From: Brumicola pallidula DSM 14239 = ACAM 615
Lineage (GTDB): Bacteria > Pseudomonadota > Gammaproteobacteria > Enterobacterales > Alteromonadaceae
Assembly (NCBI RefSeq): GCF_000428905.1
Contig: NZ_AUAV01000014.1
Location: 1 to 64,000 of the forward strand
Direction of reading: 5' to 3'
DNA: 64,000 nucleotides
Every line of letters begins with the position of its first letter. Position 1 is the first letter of the stretch. Shown piece by piece: positions 7,279-17,037 of this stretch. A model generated the notes under the pieces. That model made no database searches. It was not told where the DNA came from and was given only the letters and a program-made list of their open reading frames with translations. The position numbers were made by a program, and so were the translations under genes.

Positions 7279-8379
7279 TTAGGCCTGACTAAAGTTAGCA
7301 ATGTCGTCTAAATAGCCCATCACTTTTTGACTTGCATTCTCCATTTTTTGTAAGGCCATTATCGTTTGTTCTTGGTTTTGATCCGCGAAGGCTTCAAGTG
7401 CTTTAGCACCCTCATTGTGAACTTCGGCATGAGGCTGATCCAGGCTTCTAAAAGATCCAACGTTTGAATATTTTTGCATGCCATTTGTATCGTACCACTG
7501 GCCTAGTCGACAATTTTTGTGGCTGACAAAGTCTTGAGCTAATTTTTTACTCATTCCATGGATCACAGCATAGACTTCACTTTTCCAAACGATATGGTCC
7601 AGCTTAACGGTTTGAATGAATGTCCGATGAGCCGATTCTTCAATAGTTGACTTCATTTTATTGCTACTAGTGACAATCGAACTGTAGTTTTCACTCAGTG
7701 TGTTTACACCAACTGAAAGTGTTTCATTGTTGTGTTTAACATCCTCTGCTGATTCTACTGCTGTTTTTGTTGAAGAAATAATGTTACCAACTAAATCAGC
7801 TACTTCACTTGCTGATTTATTTGTTTCAGTCGCTAAAGAGCGAACTTCATCCGCCACAACGCTAAAACCACGGCCGGCATCACCTGCTCTTGCGGCTTCA
7901 ATAGCAGCGTTTAAAGCTAACAAATTTGTTTGGTCAGAAATACTTGTAATGGTAGAAACAAATTTATTGATGTGGTCAGCTTTATCAGAAAGTCCTGATA
8001 TGTTCTGGGTCATACTGCTCATTTTTATGTTTAAGCCGCTCATTGAGTTTGCGATATCACTCAAAGAGGAAGTTGAAAGGTCAAATAAAATATTTATTTT
8101 TTCAACAGACTCACTTTCAGCTTGAATACTGAGAAATGATTCCAAGACTGTCTGTCTTATTCCTTCAACTTGAGCTAATGATTCGAGTGTACATTTGACT
8201 AATGATTTTTCGAATTCCTCATTAGGATTCGGCATGTTTAATTCTTGGGTTAATGCGTGGTTTTCTGCCTTTTGTTCGGACAAAAGTGAATTCACATCGT
8301 TTAATTGAACTTTCAACTGTGCGTTTTCACGTTCCAATTTTTGATAATTTGAGGCTAACACAAACATATATTGTTCCAT
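7279..8379 (-). CDS. Soluble methyl-accepting chemotaxis protein with CZB domain
   Basis: 366-residue cytoplasmic chemoreceptor; no transmembrane segment is visible. Order: an N-terminal coiled coil (about 10-50), the MCP signalling hairpin with the conserved tip near [18 protein letters not shown], then a C-terminal chemoreceptor zinc-binding domain with the LDHIVWK His, CRLGQWY Cys and PHAEVH His residues. In the TlpD/McpD group this layout senses oxidants such as hypochlorite through the zinc-bound Cys, so a redox or metal input is likely. No chemotaxis genes adjoin it. The start lacks a clear Shine-Dalgarno sequence, and Met5 is an alternative. Confidence 0.9.
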   Translation of the reverse strand: MEQYMFVLASNYQKLERENAQLKVQLNDVNSLLSEQKAENHALTQELNMPNPNEEFEKSLVKCTLESLAQVEGIRQTVLESFLSIQAESESVEKINILFDLSTSSLSDIANSMSGLNIKMSSMTQNISGLSDKADHINKFVSTITSISDQTNLLALNAAIEAARAGDAGRGFSVVADEVRSLATETNKSASEVADLVGNIISSTKTAVESAEDVKHNNETLSVGVNTLSENYSSIVTSSNKMKSTIEESAHRTFIQTVKLDHIVWKSEVYAVIHGMSKKLAQDFVSHKNCRLGQWYDTNGMQKYSNVGSFRSLDQPHAEVHNEGAKALEAFADQNQEQTIMALQKMENASQKVMGYLDDIANFSQA

Positions 8380-8561
8380 TGATTAAGTAATTGATTTGCT
8401 GTGTTTATCAAAAGATAAGTACCTTTTAGAGATGAAACTTCCAATAAACCGCCATGGTGTAAAATTAATATAAATTGTAGCTAACAATAATTACTATTGA
8501 GTAAGTAACTTAATATATCGGTCAATGTTAAAAAAGAATAAGTGAGATTTGATAATTAGCA

Positions 8562-8684
8562 TTATAGTTCGGCTAAAATTAGCATAGATAAACCGATGGA
8601 AATACAAAAAATAAAAATCGCAATGAGTACATTTCTTTTTGTTAATTTAAAATGACGCTTATTAACATCCTTGTTTTTATCCAT
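8562..8684 (-). CDS. 40-residue single-helix membrane protein, hypothetical
   Basis: A short frame with AAGAAG 6 bases before ATG. It encodes a charged Lys-rich N-terminus (about 18 residues) followed by one hydrophobic helix and the C-terminal LAEL. It lies 35 bases after the AEC permease on the same strand, so it may be co-transcribed. The pattern of basic tail plus one helix is typical of bacterial small membrane proteins that bind transporters. No homologue is recognised. Confidence 0.4.
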   Translation of the reverse strand: MDKNKDVNKRHFKLTKRNVLIAIFIFCISIGLSMLILAEL

Positions 8685-8719
8685 GAATTGCTTCTTGGTA
8701 AATTAGTTTTAAGACAGTA

Positions 8720-9664
8720 TTACAAATAAGCAGCCAGTAAAGTATAGCCAACAATGGTGATTGGCACCGACAATATAGTACTAATAGCAATGATATGAGC
8801 CGCTAACTGATGATTGCCTCCTATCTTACGCACCATAACGTAGCTTGCCGCCGCGGTTGGCGCAATTGACATAAGATACACAATGCCAAGTTTTATGCCG
8901 CTTATATCGAAATAGATCGCAGCTAAAACAATAACGCTTGGGTAAACCAGACATTTTACGAATATACTTAACGCGGCCGCTTTTGCATCACTTCTAAAAC
9001 TTGAGAATCTCAATGCTGCGCCAGTGCACAGCAACGCTAACGGTAAAGTTAATTGCGCAAAGTAGCCAAGGCTATTGAGTGCTATGTTCGGGATCTCAAT
9101 ATTGAATGTAGAAACCAGAAGTGCTGCCACGATAGATAGAATAATTGGATTACTAATGACACCTTTGACTACTTTTATGAAGGACGTTTTGCTGTCTAAA
9201 TAAAAATTTAAAATACCGACACTAATAATATTGTAGGTAATTGTCATTGCACCTAGATAGATAGACCCCAACGCCAAACCAGCATCGCCATAAGCATTAG
9301 AGCAATAGGCTAATCCAATAATCCCCATGTTTGAGCGAAATGCGCCTTGAATAACAACACCGCGATCACTGCGCCGAGTCACTAGGAAAGGGCTAATGAG
9401 CATCATAATAGCGCAAATTGCTACTGTGCCTAACACGCCAATTATTAATATATTCAATTGCGACATTGCATCGACATTGTTTTTGCTGATTGTTGTAAAC
9501 AAAAGTGCAGGTAGTGCAAAATTGAAAATTAAACGGCTGGCTCGTTCAACAAAGTCATCTGTCATTAAACCGCTTTTGTAGAGTCCGTATCCGAATGCGA
9601 TTAGCAGAATGACGGGACCAATGACTGAAAATGCAAAATCGATGATGGCTTTATTATCTAACAC
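8720..9664 (-). CDS. AEC family (auxin efflux carrier-like) permease
   Basis: Inner-membrane transporter of about 314 residues with ten predicted helices in two halves, beginning IIDFAFSVIGPVILLIAFG. Members export or exchange small organic acids such as malate; the substrate here is unknown. The frame extends upstream to an ATG at 9739, but that adds a Lys/Arg/Cys-rich stretch foreign to the family and has no ribosome binding site. I therefore take the GTG at 9664, with a weak GAG about 9 bases upstream. The gene stands alone except for the 40-codon ORF behind it, and a 16-bp tandem array lies upstream. Confidence 0.88.
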   Translation of the reverse strand: MLDNKAIIDFAFSVIGPVILLIAFGYGLYKSGLMTDDFVERASRLIFNFALPALLFTTISKNNVDAMSQLNILIIGVLGTVAICAIMMLISPFLVTRRSDRGVVIQGAFRSNMGIIGLAYCSNAYGDAGLALGSIYLGAMTITYNIISVGILNFYLDSKTSFIKVVKGVISNPIILSIVAALLVSTFNIEIPNIALNSLGYFAQLTLPLALLCTGAALRFSSFRSDAKAAALSIFVKCLVYPSVIVLAAIYFDISGIKLGIVYLMSIAPTAAASYVMVRKIGGNHQLAAHIIAISTILSVPITIVGYTLLAAYL

Positions 9665-9798
9665 AGAGTGTCTCAAGACGAAATAATGCGCGATGATACG
9701 CGCTTTGCATTGATATTTCTCAAATTTACGTTTGCACATTGCAAACTTTTTTAAGAGTGGCTCAATAATGATTACTCTGACTTGTAATTGACAAGTGC

Positions 9799-9873
9799 AG
9801 AGTCATTAACAACAAGAGTCATTAACAATAAGAGTCATTAACAATAAGAGTCATTAACAACAAGAGTCATTAA
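9799..9873. repeat. 16-bp tandem repeat array, about 4.7 copies
   Basis: The unit AGAGTCATTAACAA(C/T)A is repeated at 9799, 9815, 9831 and 9847, with an 11-base partial copy at 9863. Copies differ only at one C/T position. The array lies in the gap upstream of the AEC permease (minus strand) and downstream of the next minus-strand gene, so it could lie in the permease promoter region. Copy number is likely to vary among strains. Confidence 0.9.
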
Positions 9874-9981
9874 TGTTAAAGAACATCAACCTTAAACTGC
9901 GCCGACAGTTGACTTAGGTAACTCGTCGATTACGTGTAATTCCTTCGGAGTCTTATATGCACTCTAAAAACTGCTTTTTGA

Positions 9982-10512
9982 CTACGAGTACTTGTTTGTG
10001 CTACCTCTGATCAATCCAAACACGGTGCCCCCAATCGCTCCTGCTATACTTTGTGTGAGTAAGCCTGAAAAGCCTCTGGCGCCCGCAATGATGCTCACGT
10101 TTAATATCGGATGCATGGCGGCCAACAAAGTAAACATGGCCACAGCCCCTGCGAGCGTATAAACCCAAAGTGCTGATTTTTGACTGTTTTGTGGCTGATC
10201 AGTCGCCTGTTCCAGAGGCTTTGTTCGTATCTTTTTTGCGAGCAATACGGCGACGGTCATGGCAATCAGCATGCCAACGAAAATGATGGCGCCGTAGGTT
10301 GGAAGCAAACCTACAAAATCAACAAAAATAGTCTCTATTCTCACACTTAATGGAATTTCAGCACCGACAGAAATCAAACCAGATAGAACGAACTGAGTGT
10401 GTAATGCACTAGCAATGACAAACGTGACAATAGTAGTGATTAATAGTTGGAAAATAAACAAGCCGAAACGCACTAATTTAGTTCTTTGATGATTGTTAGT
10501 GTTAACGTCCAA
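9982..10512 (-). CDS. Four-helix membrane protein, unknown function
   Basis: 176 residues with four predicted transmembrane segments (about 15-37, 73-92, 112-133 and 140-168) and a polar Gln/Ser-rich loop near 100-110. The frame has no ATG near its beginning; the TTG at 10512 is preceded by GGAG 10 bases upstream and is taken as the start. Not recognised. The C-terminal Gly-rich segment resembles a glycine-zipper helix. It is divergent from the secreted sugar-dehydrogenase-like gene, so the two share a promoter region. Confidence 0.65.
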   Translation of the reverse strand: MDVNTNNHQRTKLVRFGLFIFQLLITTIVTFVIASALHTQFVLSGLISVGAEIPLSVRIETIFVDFVGLLPTYGAIIFVGMLIAMTVAVLLAKKIRTKPLEQATDQPQNSQKSALWVYTLAGAVAMFTLLAAMHPILNVSIIAGARGFSGLLTQSIAGAIGGTVFGLIRGSTNKYS

Positions 10513-10651
10513 AATTTTACTGCTCCAAGTTGGTTTATTGCCACTATATATGTTTTTTTCTTAAGTTGCGGTTATTATCTTCTCGTTTTATTATGTTAAT
10601 AATAAGACATAACGCATACAACTTATGCGCTTCTATCTAAAAAGGATAATG

Positions 10652-11806
10652 ATGTTAAACAAACTTCCCACGCTCATCACTAGGGTGATTGCTTCATCTT
10701 TATTACTTGCCTCGTTTAATTGGCAAGCAGCATATGCTCAGGCTACGCCAGCAGCAATTGACATTAACTTTGATGTTGAATTGCTTGTCGATGGATTGCC
10801 TAAGTCATGGTCAATTAACCTTTCTCCAGACAATGAAATATTTGTAACTGATAGAAGCGGCAGTATTATTGTGTTTGACCAACAATGGAACAAACACGTT
10901 TTCTCCACTTCGATAGATGATTTGTTTGCGGATAGTCAGGGTGGATTCCTTGATTTGGCTTTTCATCCCGATTTTGCATTAAATGGCTGGATATACCTAA
11001 GTTATAGTGCTGGCACAAGTGATTCAAATCGACTGAAAATAGTGAGGTTTAAACTGCCTAATTCGGGCAACGAAATTTCAGTAATTGAAGACGTTTTCAT
11101 CGTCAAAACAGATAAGAACACTCCTGTACATTATGGTGGTCGCCTCGCTTTTTTAGACGATAATAGCCTTCTTATAACTACTGGCGACGGGTTTGATTTC
11201 CGTGAGCAAGCGCAGCTTAAGTCTTCGCACTTAGGTAAAATAATTCGAGTAAGCGATGTTGGTAAAGCCTTAGTCGATAATCCTTTTTACAACAAAGAAG
11301 CGCCTGACAGCAACGCTAACTATGTGTTTAGTCTGGGGCATCGAAATCCTCAAGCATTATTGGTGAGTGTTTCAGGATTGATTATTTCGCATGAGCACGG
11401 TCCTGCGGGTGGTGATGAAATCAATATGATTGAAAAAGGCAACAATTATGGTTGGCCAATTATCACCAATGGTCGAGATTATTCCGGTGCTGTGATCACC
11501 CCATTTACAGAGTATACCGGAATGCAACAACCCGATTTTGATTGGACTCCCTCTATTGCGCCCTCAGGCATGATCCTATATCAGTCTGATAAGTTGCCTT
11601 CGTTATCTCAACATTTAATCGTGACCTCACTCAAGTTTAATCAATTGCGAGCGATAATGCTAAATGGCGAAAACATGTCCAATGAGCGTATTTTACTGCC
11701 AAATTTCAAATATAGGCTCAGGGATATAGAACAAGGCAGTGATGGGAATATTTTATTATTGACCGATGGTGAGAATGCTCAGATTTTTACGCTAGTGACG
11801 AAATAG
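10652..11806 (+). CDS. Secreted PQQ-dependent sugar (glucose/sorbosone) dehydrogenase-like protein
   Basis: About 384 residues. The chosen ATG (10652) has AAGGA 5 bases upstream and begins directly with a signal peptide ending AAYA; the adjacent ATG at 10649 and one at 10625 are alternatives. The mature part has the six-bladed propeller signatures of the GSDH family: LSPDNEIFVTD, a LAFHPDF blade, HYGGRLAF, TTGDG, GHRNPQ and HEHGPAGGDEIN, followed by NNYGWP. In relatives these contribute the catalytic His and the PQQ/calcium pocket. It is a periplasmic oxidoreductase of aldose or related substrate, unspecified here, or a non-enzymatic binder. Confidence 0.87.
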   Translation: MLNKLPTLITRVIASSLLLASFNWQAAYAQATPAAIDINFDVELLVDGLPKSWSINLSPDNEIFVTDRSGSIIVFDQQWNKHVFSTSIDDLFADSQGGFLDLAFHPDFALNGWIYLSYSAGTSDSNRLKIVRFKLPNSGNEISVIEDVFIVKTDKNTPVHYGGRLAFLDDNSLLITTGDGFDFREQAQLKSSHLGKIIRVSDVGKALVDNPFYNKEAPDSNANYVFSLGHRNPQALLVSVSGLIISHEHGPAGGDEINMIEKGNNYGWPIITNGRDYSGAVITPFTEYTGMQQPDFDWTPSIAPSGMILYQSDKLPSLSQHLIVTSLKFNQLRAIMLNGENMSNERILLPNFKYRLRDIEQGSDGNILLLTDGENAQIFTLVTK

Positions 11807-11891
11807 GACTAATATAAATCAAATCCATTAACATCATTAAAGCAATTAGTTTGATGAATATCGGCTATTGTTCGTTGCAAAGCTTTTGCCA

Positions 11892-11920
11892 TTCAAATTC
11901 TTGACGTTACGCGTTATAAT
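11892..11920 (+). promoter_or_regulatory. Candidate sigma-70 promoter of acnB
   Basis: TTCAAA at 11892-11897, a 17-base spacer and a perfect TATAAT at 11915-11920. This predicts a leader of about 95 bases before the acnB GTG start. The -35 is weak. Confidence 0.4.
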
Positions 11921-12020
11921 GTGAGTTGAAATTTACAATCAAGTTTATTCCTGCAGGTTAGTTCTATTTTTATGAACAACTGATATGAACAGAAACCAGC
12001 ATCAAAAAGAGGGTTAAATA

Positions 12021-14633
12021 GTGTTAGAAGATTATCGTAAACACGTAGAAGAACGTGCCGCTGAGGGTATCCCACCAAAGCCATTGAATCCAGAGCAAGT
12101 TGCTGGCCTCGTTGAATTATTGAAGAATCCGCCAGCAGGCGAAGAAGCATTTTTATTAGAACTAATTTCAGAACGCGTGCCTCCTGGCGTTGATGAAGCC
12201 GCTTATGTTAAAGCCGTATTTTTAAGTGCGATAGCCAAAGGCGAAGAGTCTTGCGACTTAGTCAGTGCTGATGCTGCTGTGCAGTTACTTGGTAACATGC
12301 ATGGTGGTTACAACATCGAAACGTTAGTGGGTTTGCTAGACAACAATGACTTAGCCGAACTTGCTGCAGAAGAACTCAAGCATACCTTGTTAATGTTTGA
12401 TGCCTTCCATGACGTGGAAGAGAAACACAGAGCCGGTAACGAATTTGCCACCGATATTATGCATTCTTGGGCTGAAGGTGAGTGGTTTACTTCTCGCGAT
12501 GATTTAGCCGACAAAATCACTATGTCTGTTTTCAAAGTCACAGGTGAAACTAACACAGATGACTTATCACCAGCACCTGATGCTTGGTCTCGTCCCGATA
12601 TTCCTCTGCATGCTCGCGCAATGTATAAAATGACACGTGATGGTTTAACACCTGAAGTTCATGGTGAACTAGGCCCGCTTGCTCAAATTGAAGAAATTAA
12701 AGCCATTGGTCATCCGGTTGTATTTGTTGGTGATGTCGTTGGAACTGGTTCCTCGCGTAAATCGGCTACAAACTCCGTGTTATGGTTCTTTGGTGATGAT
12801 CTTCCTGGTGTACCAAATAAACGCGGTGGTTGTGTGTGTATCGGCGGTAAAGTGGCTCCAATTTTCTACAACACCATGGAAGATGCGGGGGCATTGGTAT
12901 TTGAAGCTGACGTCGACAAACTAAACATGGGTGATGTGATTGACATCTATCCATTCGCGGGTGAAGTTAAAAACGCGGCAACAGGCGAACTACTGTCGAC
13001 TTTTGAATATAAGTCAGACGTATTACTTGATGAAGTTCGTGCTGGTGGTCGTATTAATCTTATCATTGGTCGAGGCTTAACTGATAAAGCTCGCGAAGCT
13101 CTAGGCTTAGAAGCAAATGATATGTTCCGCAAGCCTCTGGTACCGGCTGCTTCAAACAAAGGCTTTACACTGGCGCAAAAAATGGTCGGTAAAGCCTGCG
13201 GTGTAGAAGGTATTCGTCCGGGTACTTACTGCGAACCTAAAATGACCACTGTGGGCTCACAAGACACAACGGGACCTATGACGCGCGATGAGCTTAAGGA
13301 TTTAGCCTGTTTAGGCTTTACCGCTGATTTAACCATGCAGTCATTCTGTCACACTGCTGCTTATCCGAAGCCTGTGGATATCGATACTCAGCATACATTA
13401 CCTGATTTCATTATGAATCGTGGTGGTGTTTCATTACGCCCAGGTGACGGTATCATTCATTCTTGGCTAAATCGCATGTTATTGCCTGATACAGTTGGCA
13501 CTGGCGGTGACTCACATACGCGTTTCCCAATGGGGATTTCATTCCCTGCCGGTTCGGGCTTAGTTGCATTCGCAGCAGCGACAGGTGTCATGCCTTTAGA
13601 TATGCCTGAATCCATATTGGTTCGCTTTAAAGGTAAAATGAAGCCCGGTATTACGCTTCGTGACCTAGTTCACGCGATCCCGATGTATGGCATTAAGAAC
13701 GGTTTATTAACGGTTGCTAAAAAAGGCAAAATCAATGCGTTTTCTGGTCGCATATTAGAAATTGAAGGCTTGAATGATTTGACGGTTGAGCAAGCATTCG
13801 AATTGTCTGACGCTTCTGCAGAGCGCTCTGCTGCTGGTTGTACAATTAAATTATCCGAAGCGTCAATTGCCGAGTACTTGACGTCAAACATCACTATGCT
13901 TCGATGGATGATAAACGAAGGCTATGGCGATGTAAGAACATTAGAGCGTCGCGCACGCAAAATGGAAGAATGGTTAGCTAAGCCAACACTAATGCAAGCA
14001 GATGCCGATGCAGAATACGTAGAAGTGCTTGAGATTGATTTAGCTGAAATTAATGAGCCAATCTTGTGTTGCCCAAATGATCCGGACGATGCTAGAACAT
14101 TATCTGACGTTTCTGGTGATAAAGTTGATGAAGTATTCATTGGCTCATGTATGACTAACATTGGCCACTTCAGAGCTGCGGGTAAGCTTCTTGAACAATT
14201 CAAAGGCACATTGCCAACTCGTTTGTGGATGTCTCCACCGACGAAAATGGACGAAGCCCAGTTAATGGAAGAAGGCTATTTTAGTATTTATGGTAAAGCT
14301 GGCGTAAGAATGGAAATGTCAGGTTGTTCATTATGTATGGGTAACCAAGCTCGTGTGCTTGCAGGTGCGACAGTCTTGTCGACATCAACGCGTAACTTCC
14401 CAAACCGTTTAGGTGATGGCGCAAATGTATATTTGTGTTCAGCTGAAATGGCGGCAGTCGGTGCTATTGTTGGTCGTATACCAACCGCTGATGAATATAT
14501 GGAATACGCGAGCAAAATTGAATCAATGAGCGATGAAGTATTCCGTTACTTAAACTTTGATCGCATGCCTAAGTTTAGCAAAGCGGCTGAAGCAGCGAAA
14601 GCAAACATCATCCCAGCGTTGAATATCGCGTAA
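12021..14633 (+). CDS. acnB: Aconitate hydratase B
   Basis: TCA-cycle enzyme interconverting citrate and isocitrate (also 2-methylisocitrate chemistry), cytoplasmic, with a [4Fe-4S] cluster. 870 residues, close to the 865 of E. coli AcnB. The order is the AcnB-specific one: HEAT-like N-terminal domain (1-160), swivelling domain with [12 protein letters not shown] (about 240), then the catalytic domains with [11 protein letters not shown]. The cluster cysteines lie in GSCMTNIGH and GCSLCMGNQ. The start is GTG, giving [16 protein letters not shown], the usual N-terminus. The gene is monocistronic, with its own promoter and a strong terminator. Confidence 0.98.
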   Translation: MLEDYRKHVEERAAEGIPPKPLNPEQVAGLVELLKNPPAGEEAFLLELISERVPPGVDEAAYVKAVFLSAIAKGEESCDLVSADAAVQLLGNMHGGYNIETLVGLLDNNDLAELAAEELKHTLLMFDAFHDVEEKHRAGNEFATDIMHSWAEGEWFTSRDDLADKITMSVFKVTGETNTDDLSPAPDAWSRPDIPLHARAMYKMTRDGLTPEVHGELGPLAQIEEIKAIGHPVVFVGDVVGTGSSRKSATNSVLWFFGDDLPGVPNKRGGCVCIGGKVAPIFYNTMEDAGALVFEADVDKLNMGDVIDIYPFAGEVKNAATGELLSTFEYKSDVLLDEVRAGGRINLIIGRGLTDKAREALGLEANDMFRKPLVPAASNKGFTLAQKMVGKACGVEGIRPGTYCEPKMTTVGSQDTTGPMTRDELKDLACLGFTADLTMQSFCHTAAYPKPVDIDTQHTLPDFIMNRGGVSLRPGDGIIHSWLNRMLLPDTVGTGGDSHTRFPMGISFPAGSGLVAFAAATGVMPLDMPESILVRFKGKMKPGITLRDLVHAIPMYGIKNGLLTVAKKGKINAFSGRILEIEGLNDLTVEQAFELSDASAERSAAGCTIKLSEASIAEYLTSNITMLRWMINEGYGDVRTLERRARKMEEWLAKPTLMQADADAEYVEVLEIDLAEINEPILCCPNDPDDARTLSDVSGDKVDEVFIGSCMTNIGHFRAAGKLLEQFKGTLPTRLWMSPPTKMDEAQLMEEGYFSIYGKAGVRMEMSGCSLCMGNQARVLAGATVLSTSTRNFPNRLGDGANVYLCSAEMAAVGAIVGRIPTADEYMEYASKIESMSDEVFRYLNFDRMPKFSKAAEAAKANIIPALNIA

Positions 14634-14700
14634 AATCGATGTAATGTTGATAACGTAGGTGGTGGCAATAAACACCCCTTACTCGGATATGGTAAACAGT

Positions 14701-14741
14701 AAAAACGCCGAGACTCTGTATAAGGGGCTCGGCGTTTTTTT
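14701..14741 (+). terminator. Rho-independent terminator of acnB
   Basis: AAAAACGCCGAG pairs with CTCGGCGTTTTT around a 15-base loop and is followed by further T residues. It lies about 70 bases after the acnB stop and overlaps a spurious short frame. Confidence 0.92.
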
Positions 14742-14887
14742 ACTTTTGTTTTGTGCCTTAGAGCTAAATCATTGTGTAAAGAATAAAAAAGTAATTAACA
14801 GGTGTTTTAATAAGATACATACTATGGTCTATTTAACAAAGCCGCGATTGAGCCATACAAGCACATAATAATAACAAGGATTAGGTC

Positions 14888-15460
14888 GTGAAAAAATACC
14901 CACACAACAGTATAGTTTGTTTTGTTGCGATTATATTTACCACATTATTTTCACTCCAAGCCTGCGCACAAAATGACAACACAGCCGATTTAGTCAAGTC
15001 CGGTCAGGCCGATATAAAACAAGTCATAATCAATACTAGCGATGAACTAACAGAGGAAGAGTTAGCCTTACTAGCCGATGACAGTCATATAAATATCTCG
15101 TTTGCCAATAAATCTCTTCAAGTTGAATTTGCCGATTCTTTTGAAGAAAGAGCATTGGGATTGATGTATCGCAAGCGCTTATGTGAGGACTGTGGCATGC
15201 TCTTTCAGTTTGACGTTGAGCGCATGGCTAGTATCTGGATGAAAAACACCTTTGTTCCACTGGATTTAGCATATATAACCGTAGATGGTAAAATAATCGA
15301 CATCATGCAATTGGAGCCCTTGGACCTTACTTCGGTTAAATCTTCGAAACAGGTACTTTATGCCTTAGAAATGAATCAGGGGTGGTTTGCGAAAAATAAG
15401 ATAAAAGTGGGTGATAAAATCTCTATAGAAGGTCGCGTTAAGCAACCTTCATTCAAATAG
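14888..15460 (+). CDS. DUF192 family exported protein (probable lipoprotein)
   Basis: 190 residues. The GTG start has AAGGA 7 bases upstream. A hydrophobic leader ends in SLQAC, a near-lipobox, so the protein is probably a lipoprotein or is cleaved just after. Residues about 75-185 form the DUF192 domain: the ERALGLMYRKRL segment, an FQFDVERMASIWMKNT core and LEMNQGWFAKNKIKVGD. The domain is widespread in bacteria and archaea without an assigned reaction. It sits 73 bases before lysC in the same direction, possibly co-transcribed, without an obvious functional link. Confidence 0.87.
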   Translation: MKKYPHNSIVCFVAIIFTTLFSLQACAQNDNTADLVKSGQADIKQVIINTSDELTEEELALLADDSHINISFANKSLQVEFADSFEERALGLMYRKRLCEDCGMLFQFDVERMASIWMKNTFVPLDLAYITVDGKIIDIMQLEPLDLTSVKSSKQVLYALEMNQGWFAKNKIKVGDKISIEGRVKQPSFK

Positions 15461-15532
15461 TATAAATTGGCTGCGTTTAGTCGCCGTCTATAATGTGTTT
15501 CTTTGGGTTAATGGAAGGGAAGATAAAAGTAA

Positions 15533-16882
15533 ATGAATGCAGTGTTGAATGTTGCCAAATTTGGCGGAACTAGCGTAGCCACATATAGCACTATAGGTAA
15601 TTGTGCGCGAATAATCGCTAATAACACAAATACAAGAATTGTTGTGGTCAGCGCTTCGGCTGGAGTGACCAACCATTTAGTGGCATTGGCTAACACCGCG
15701 TTAACGAGCCAGCAAGTTGAAGAAATTGTAGAAAAGATTAAAGTAATTGAGCTTGCCATCGTTGCTCAGTTAAAAAAACCGCAAGAGGTCAAAGACAAGC
15801 TTAACGTTTTGTTAGTTGAATTGACGGACTTGGCAAAACATGAAGAAATTAATTTTAGAGACGATTTAAAAGATGCGCTAGTGTCGATGGGTGAGCGTAT
15901 GTCTTCACTGCTGTTCGCAGCGGTACTCAGAGAATTCGGTATTTCGGCAACTAATTTCGATGTCAGAAAAGTACTTCGTACTGACTCAACGTTTACGCAA
16001 GCAGCACCAAATCTTGCGGTTATTAGGCAGCTTGCACAAGCATTGTTGCTCCCAGAATTATACAATTCGGTGATTGTGACTCAAGGTTTCGTTGGTGCAG
16101 ATGAACAAGGTAGAACAACCACACTTGGCCGTGGAGGTTCTGATTTTACAGCAGCACTGTTAGCTGAAGCTATTGATGCACAGACTTGTGAAATTTGGAC
16201 TGATGTCATTGGTGTCTATACAACAGATCCTCGCATCACCGACAAAGCCCGTCCTTTACCTGAACTGAGTTTTGAAGAGGCGGCAGAAATGGCCACTTTT
16301 GGTGCAAAAGTACTGCATCCTGCAACAATGGAACCGGCGCTTAGGCAAAACATCAAAGTATTTGTAGGCTCTAGCCGTGAACCTGAAAAAGGCGGCACTT
16401 GGATTGTTAGAGACTGTGCGCATGAACCTGCTTATAGAGCGATTACCAGACGTAAAGACCAAGTTATGGTGACGGTGAAGACTCCGAAGATGATGTATGC
16501 TCAGGGCTTCCTACAGAGTGTTTTTACGATTATCGCTAAACACAACCTTTCAGTGGACTTAGTCACGACTTCTGAGATTTCGGTATCCTTTACACTAGAT
16601 AATCCGCCTAACTCTGTGTCTGAAAAGATGAACAAAGAAACACTTGCTGAATTGACCACAATTTGTGATGTCACGATTGAGCAGGGATATGATGTGGTGA
16701 CAGTTGTGGGTAATAACATGCATAGCTCTACAGGTGTATCTAGTAAAATTTTTGAGGCTGTGACAGACTTTAATTTGCGCATGATATGCTTTGGTGCAAA
16801 CCCACACAATCTATCATTTGTAGTGAGCAATACCGACAGCGAAGATGTGGTTAAGGTGTTGCACAAAGCATTGTTTGAATAA
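15533..16882 (+). CDS. lysC: Aspartokinase III (lysine-sensitive)
   Basis: First step of the Asp-derived amino acid pathway: phosphorylates aspartate to aspartyl phosphate. 449 residues, equal in length to E. coli LysC. The amino-acid-kinase domain has KFGGTSVA at the start, SMGERMSS and TLGRGGSDF, then ATFGAKVLHPAT. Two ACT regulatory domains follow from about residue 310. No homoserine dehydrogenase domain is fused, matching the lysine-inhibited monofunctional type. Only 72 bases separate it from the upstream gene, too few for a lysine riboswitch, so transcript control differs from E. coli. Confidence 0.96.
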   Translation: MNAVLNVAKFGGTSVATYSTIGNCARIIANNTNTRIVVVSASAGVTNHLVALANTALTSQQVEEIVEKIKVIELAIVAQLKKPQEVKDKLNVLLVELTDLAKHEEINFRDDLKDALVSMGERMSSLLFAAVLREFGISATNFDVRKVLRTDSTFTQAAPNLAVIRQLAQALLLPELYNSVIVTQGFVGADEQGRTTTLGRGGSDFTAALLAEAIDAQTCEIWTDVIGVYTTDPRITDKARPLPELSFEEAAEMATFGAKVLHPATMEPALRQNIKVFVGSSREPEKGGTWIVRDCAHEPAYRAITRRKDQVMVTVKTPKMMYAQGFLQSVFTIIAKHNLSVDLVTTSEISVSFTLDNPPNSVSEKMNKETLAELTTICDVTIEQGYDVVTVVGNNMHSSTGVSSKIFEAVTDFNLRMICFGANPHNLSFVVSNTDSEDVVKVLHKALFE

Positions 16883-16921
16883 TAAAACGGTATTCGTCAT
16901 GTCTGCGAAGTACCAGCCAAT

Positions 16922-16960
16922 AAAAAAGCGATTCCGTATCAAACCGAAATCGCTTTTTTG
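16922..16960. terminator. Bidirectional terminator between lysC and chemoreceptor
   Basis: AAAAAAGCGATT.CCG and CGG.AATCGCTTTTTT flank a short loop, giving a hairpin with A- and T-tracts on both strands. It sits between the convergent 3' ends of lysC and the minus-strand chemoreceptor. A second, weaker hairpin (GAGGG/CCCTC followed by T8) lies at 16991-17018. Confidence 0.88.
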
Positions 16961-17037
16961 TTTTAACTACTGACATCGTTACTTCAATTATGAGGGCCGA
17001 GGCTCCCTCTTTTTTTTGCCGCTCAAAGGGGTAAATG

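Noticed and set aside
14659-14868. 69-codon frame after acnB
   Set aside because: It overlaps the acnB terminator hairpin and lacks a ribosome binding site.
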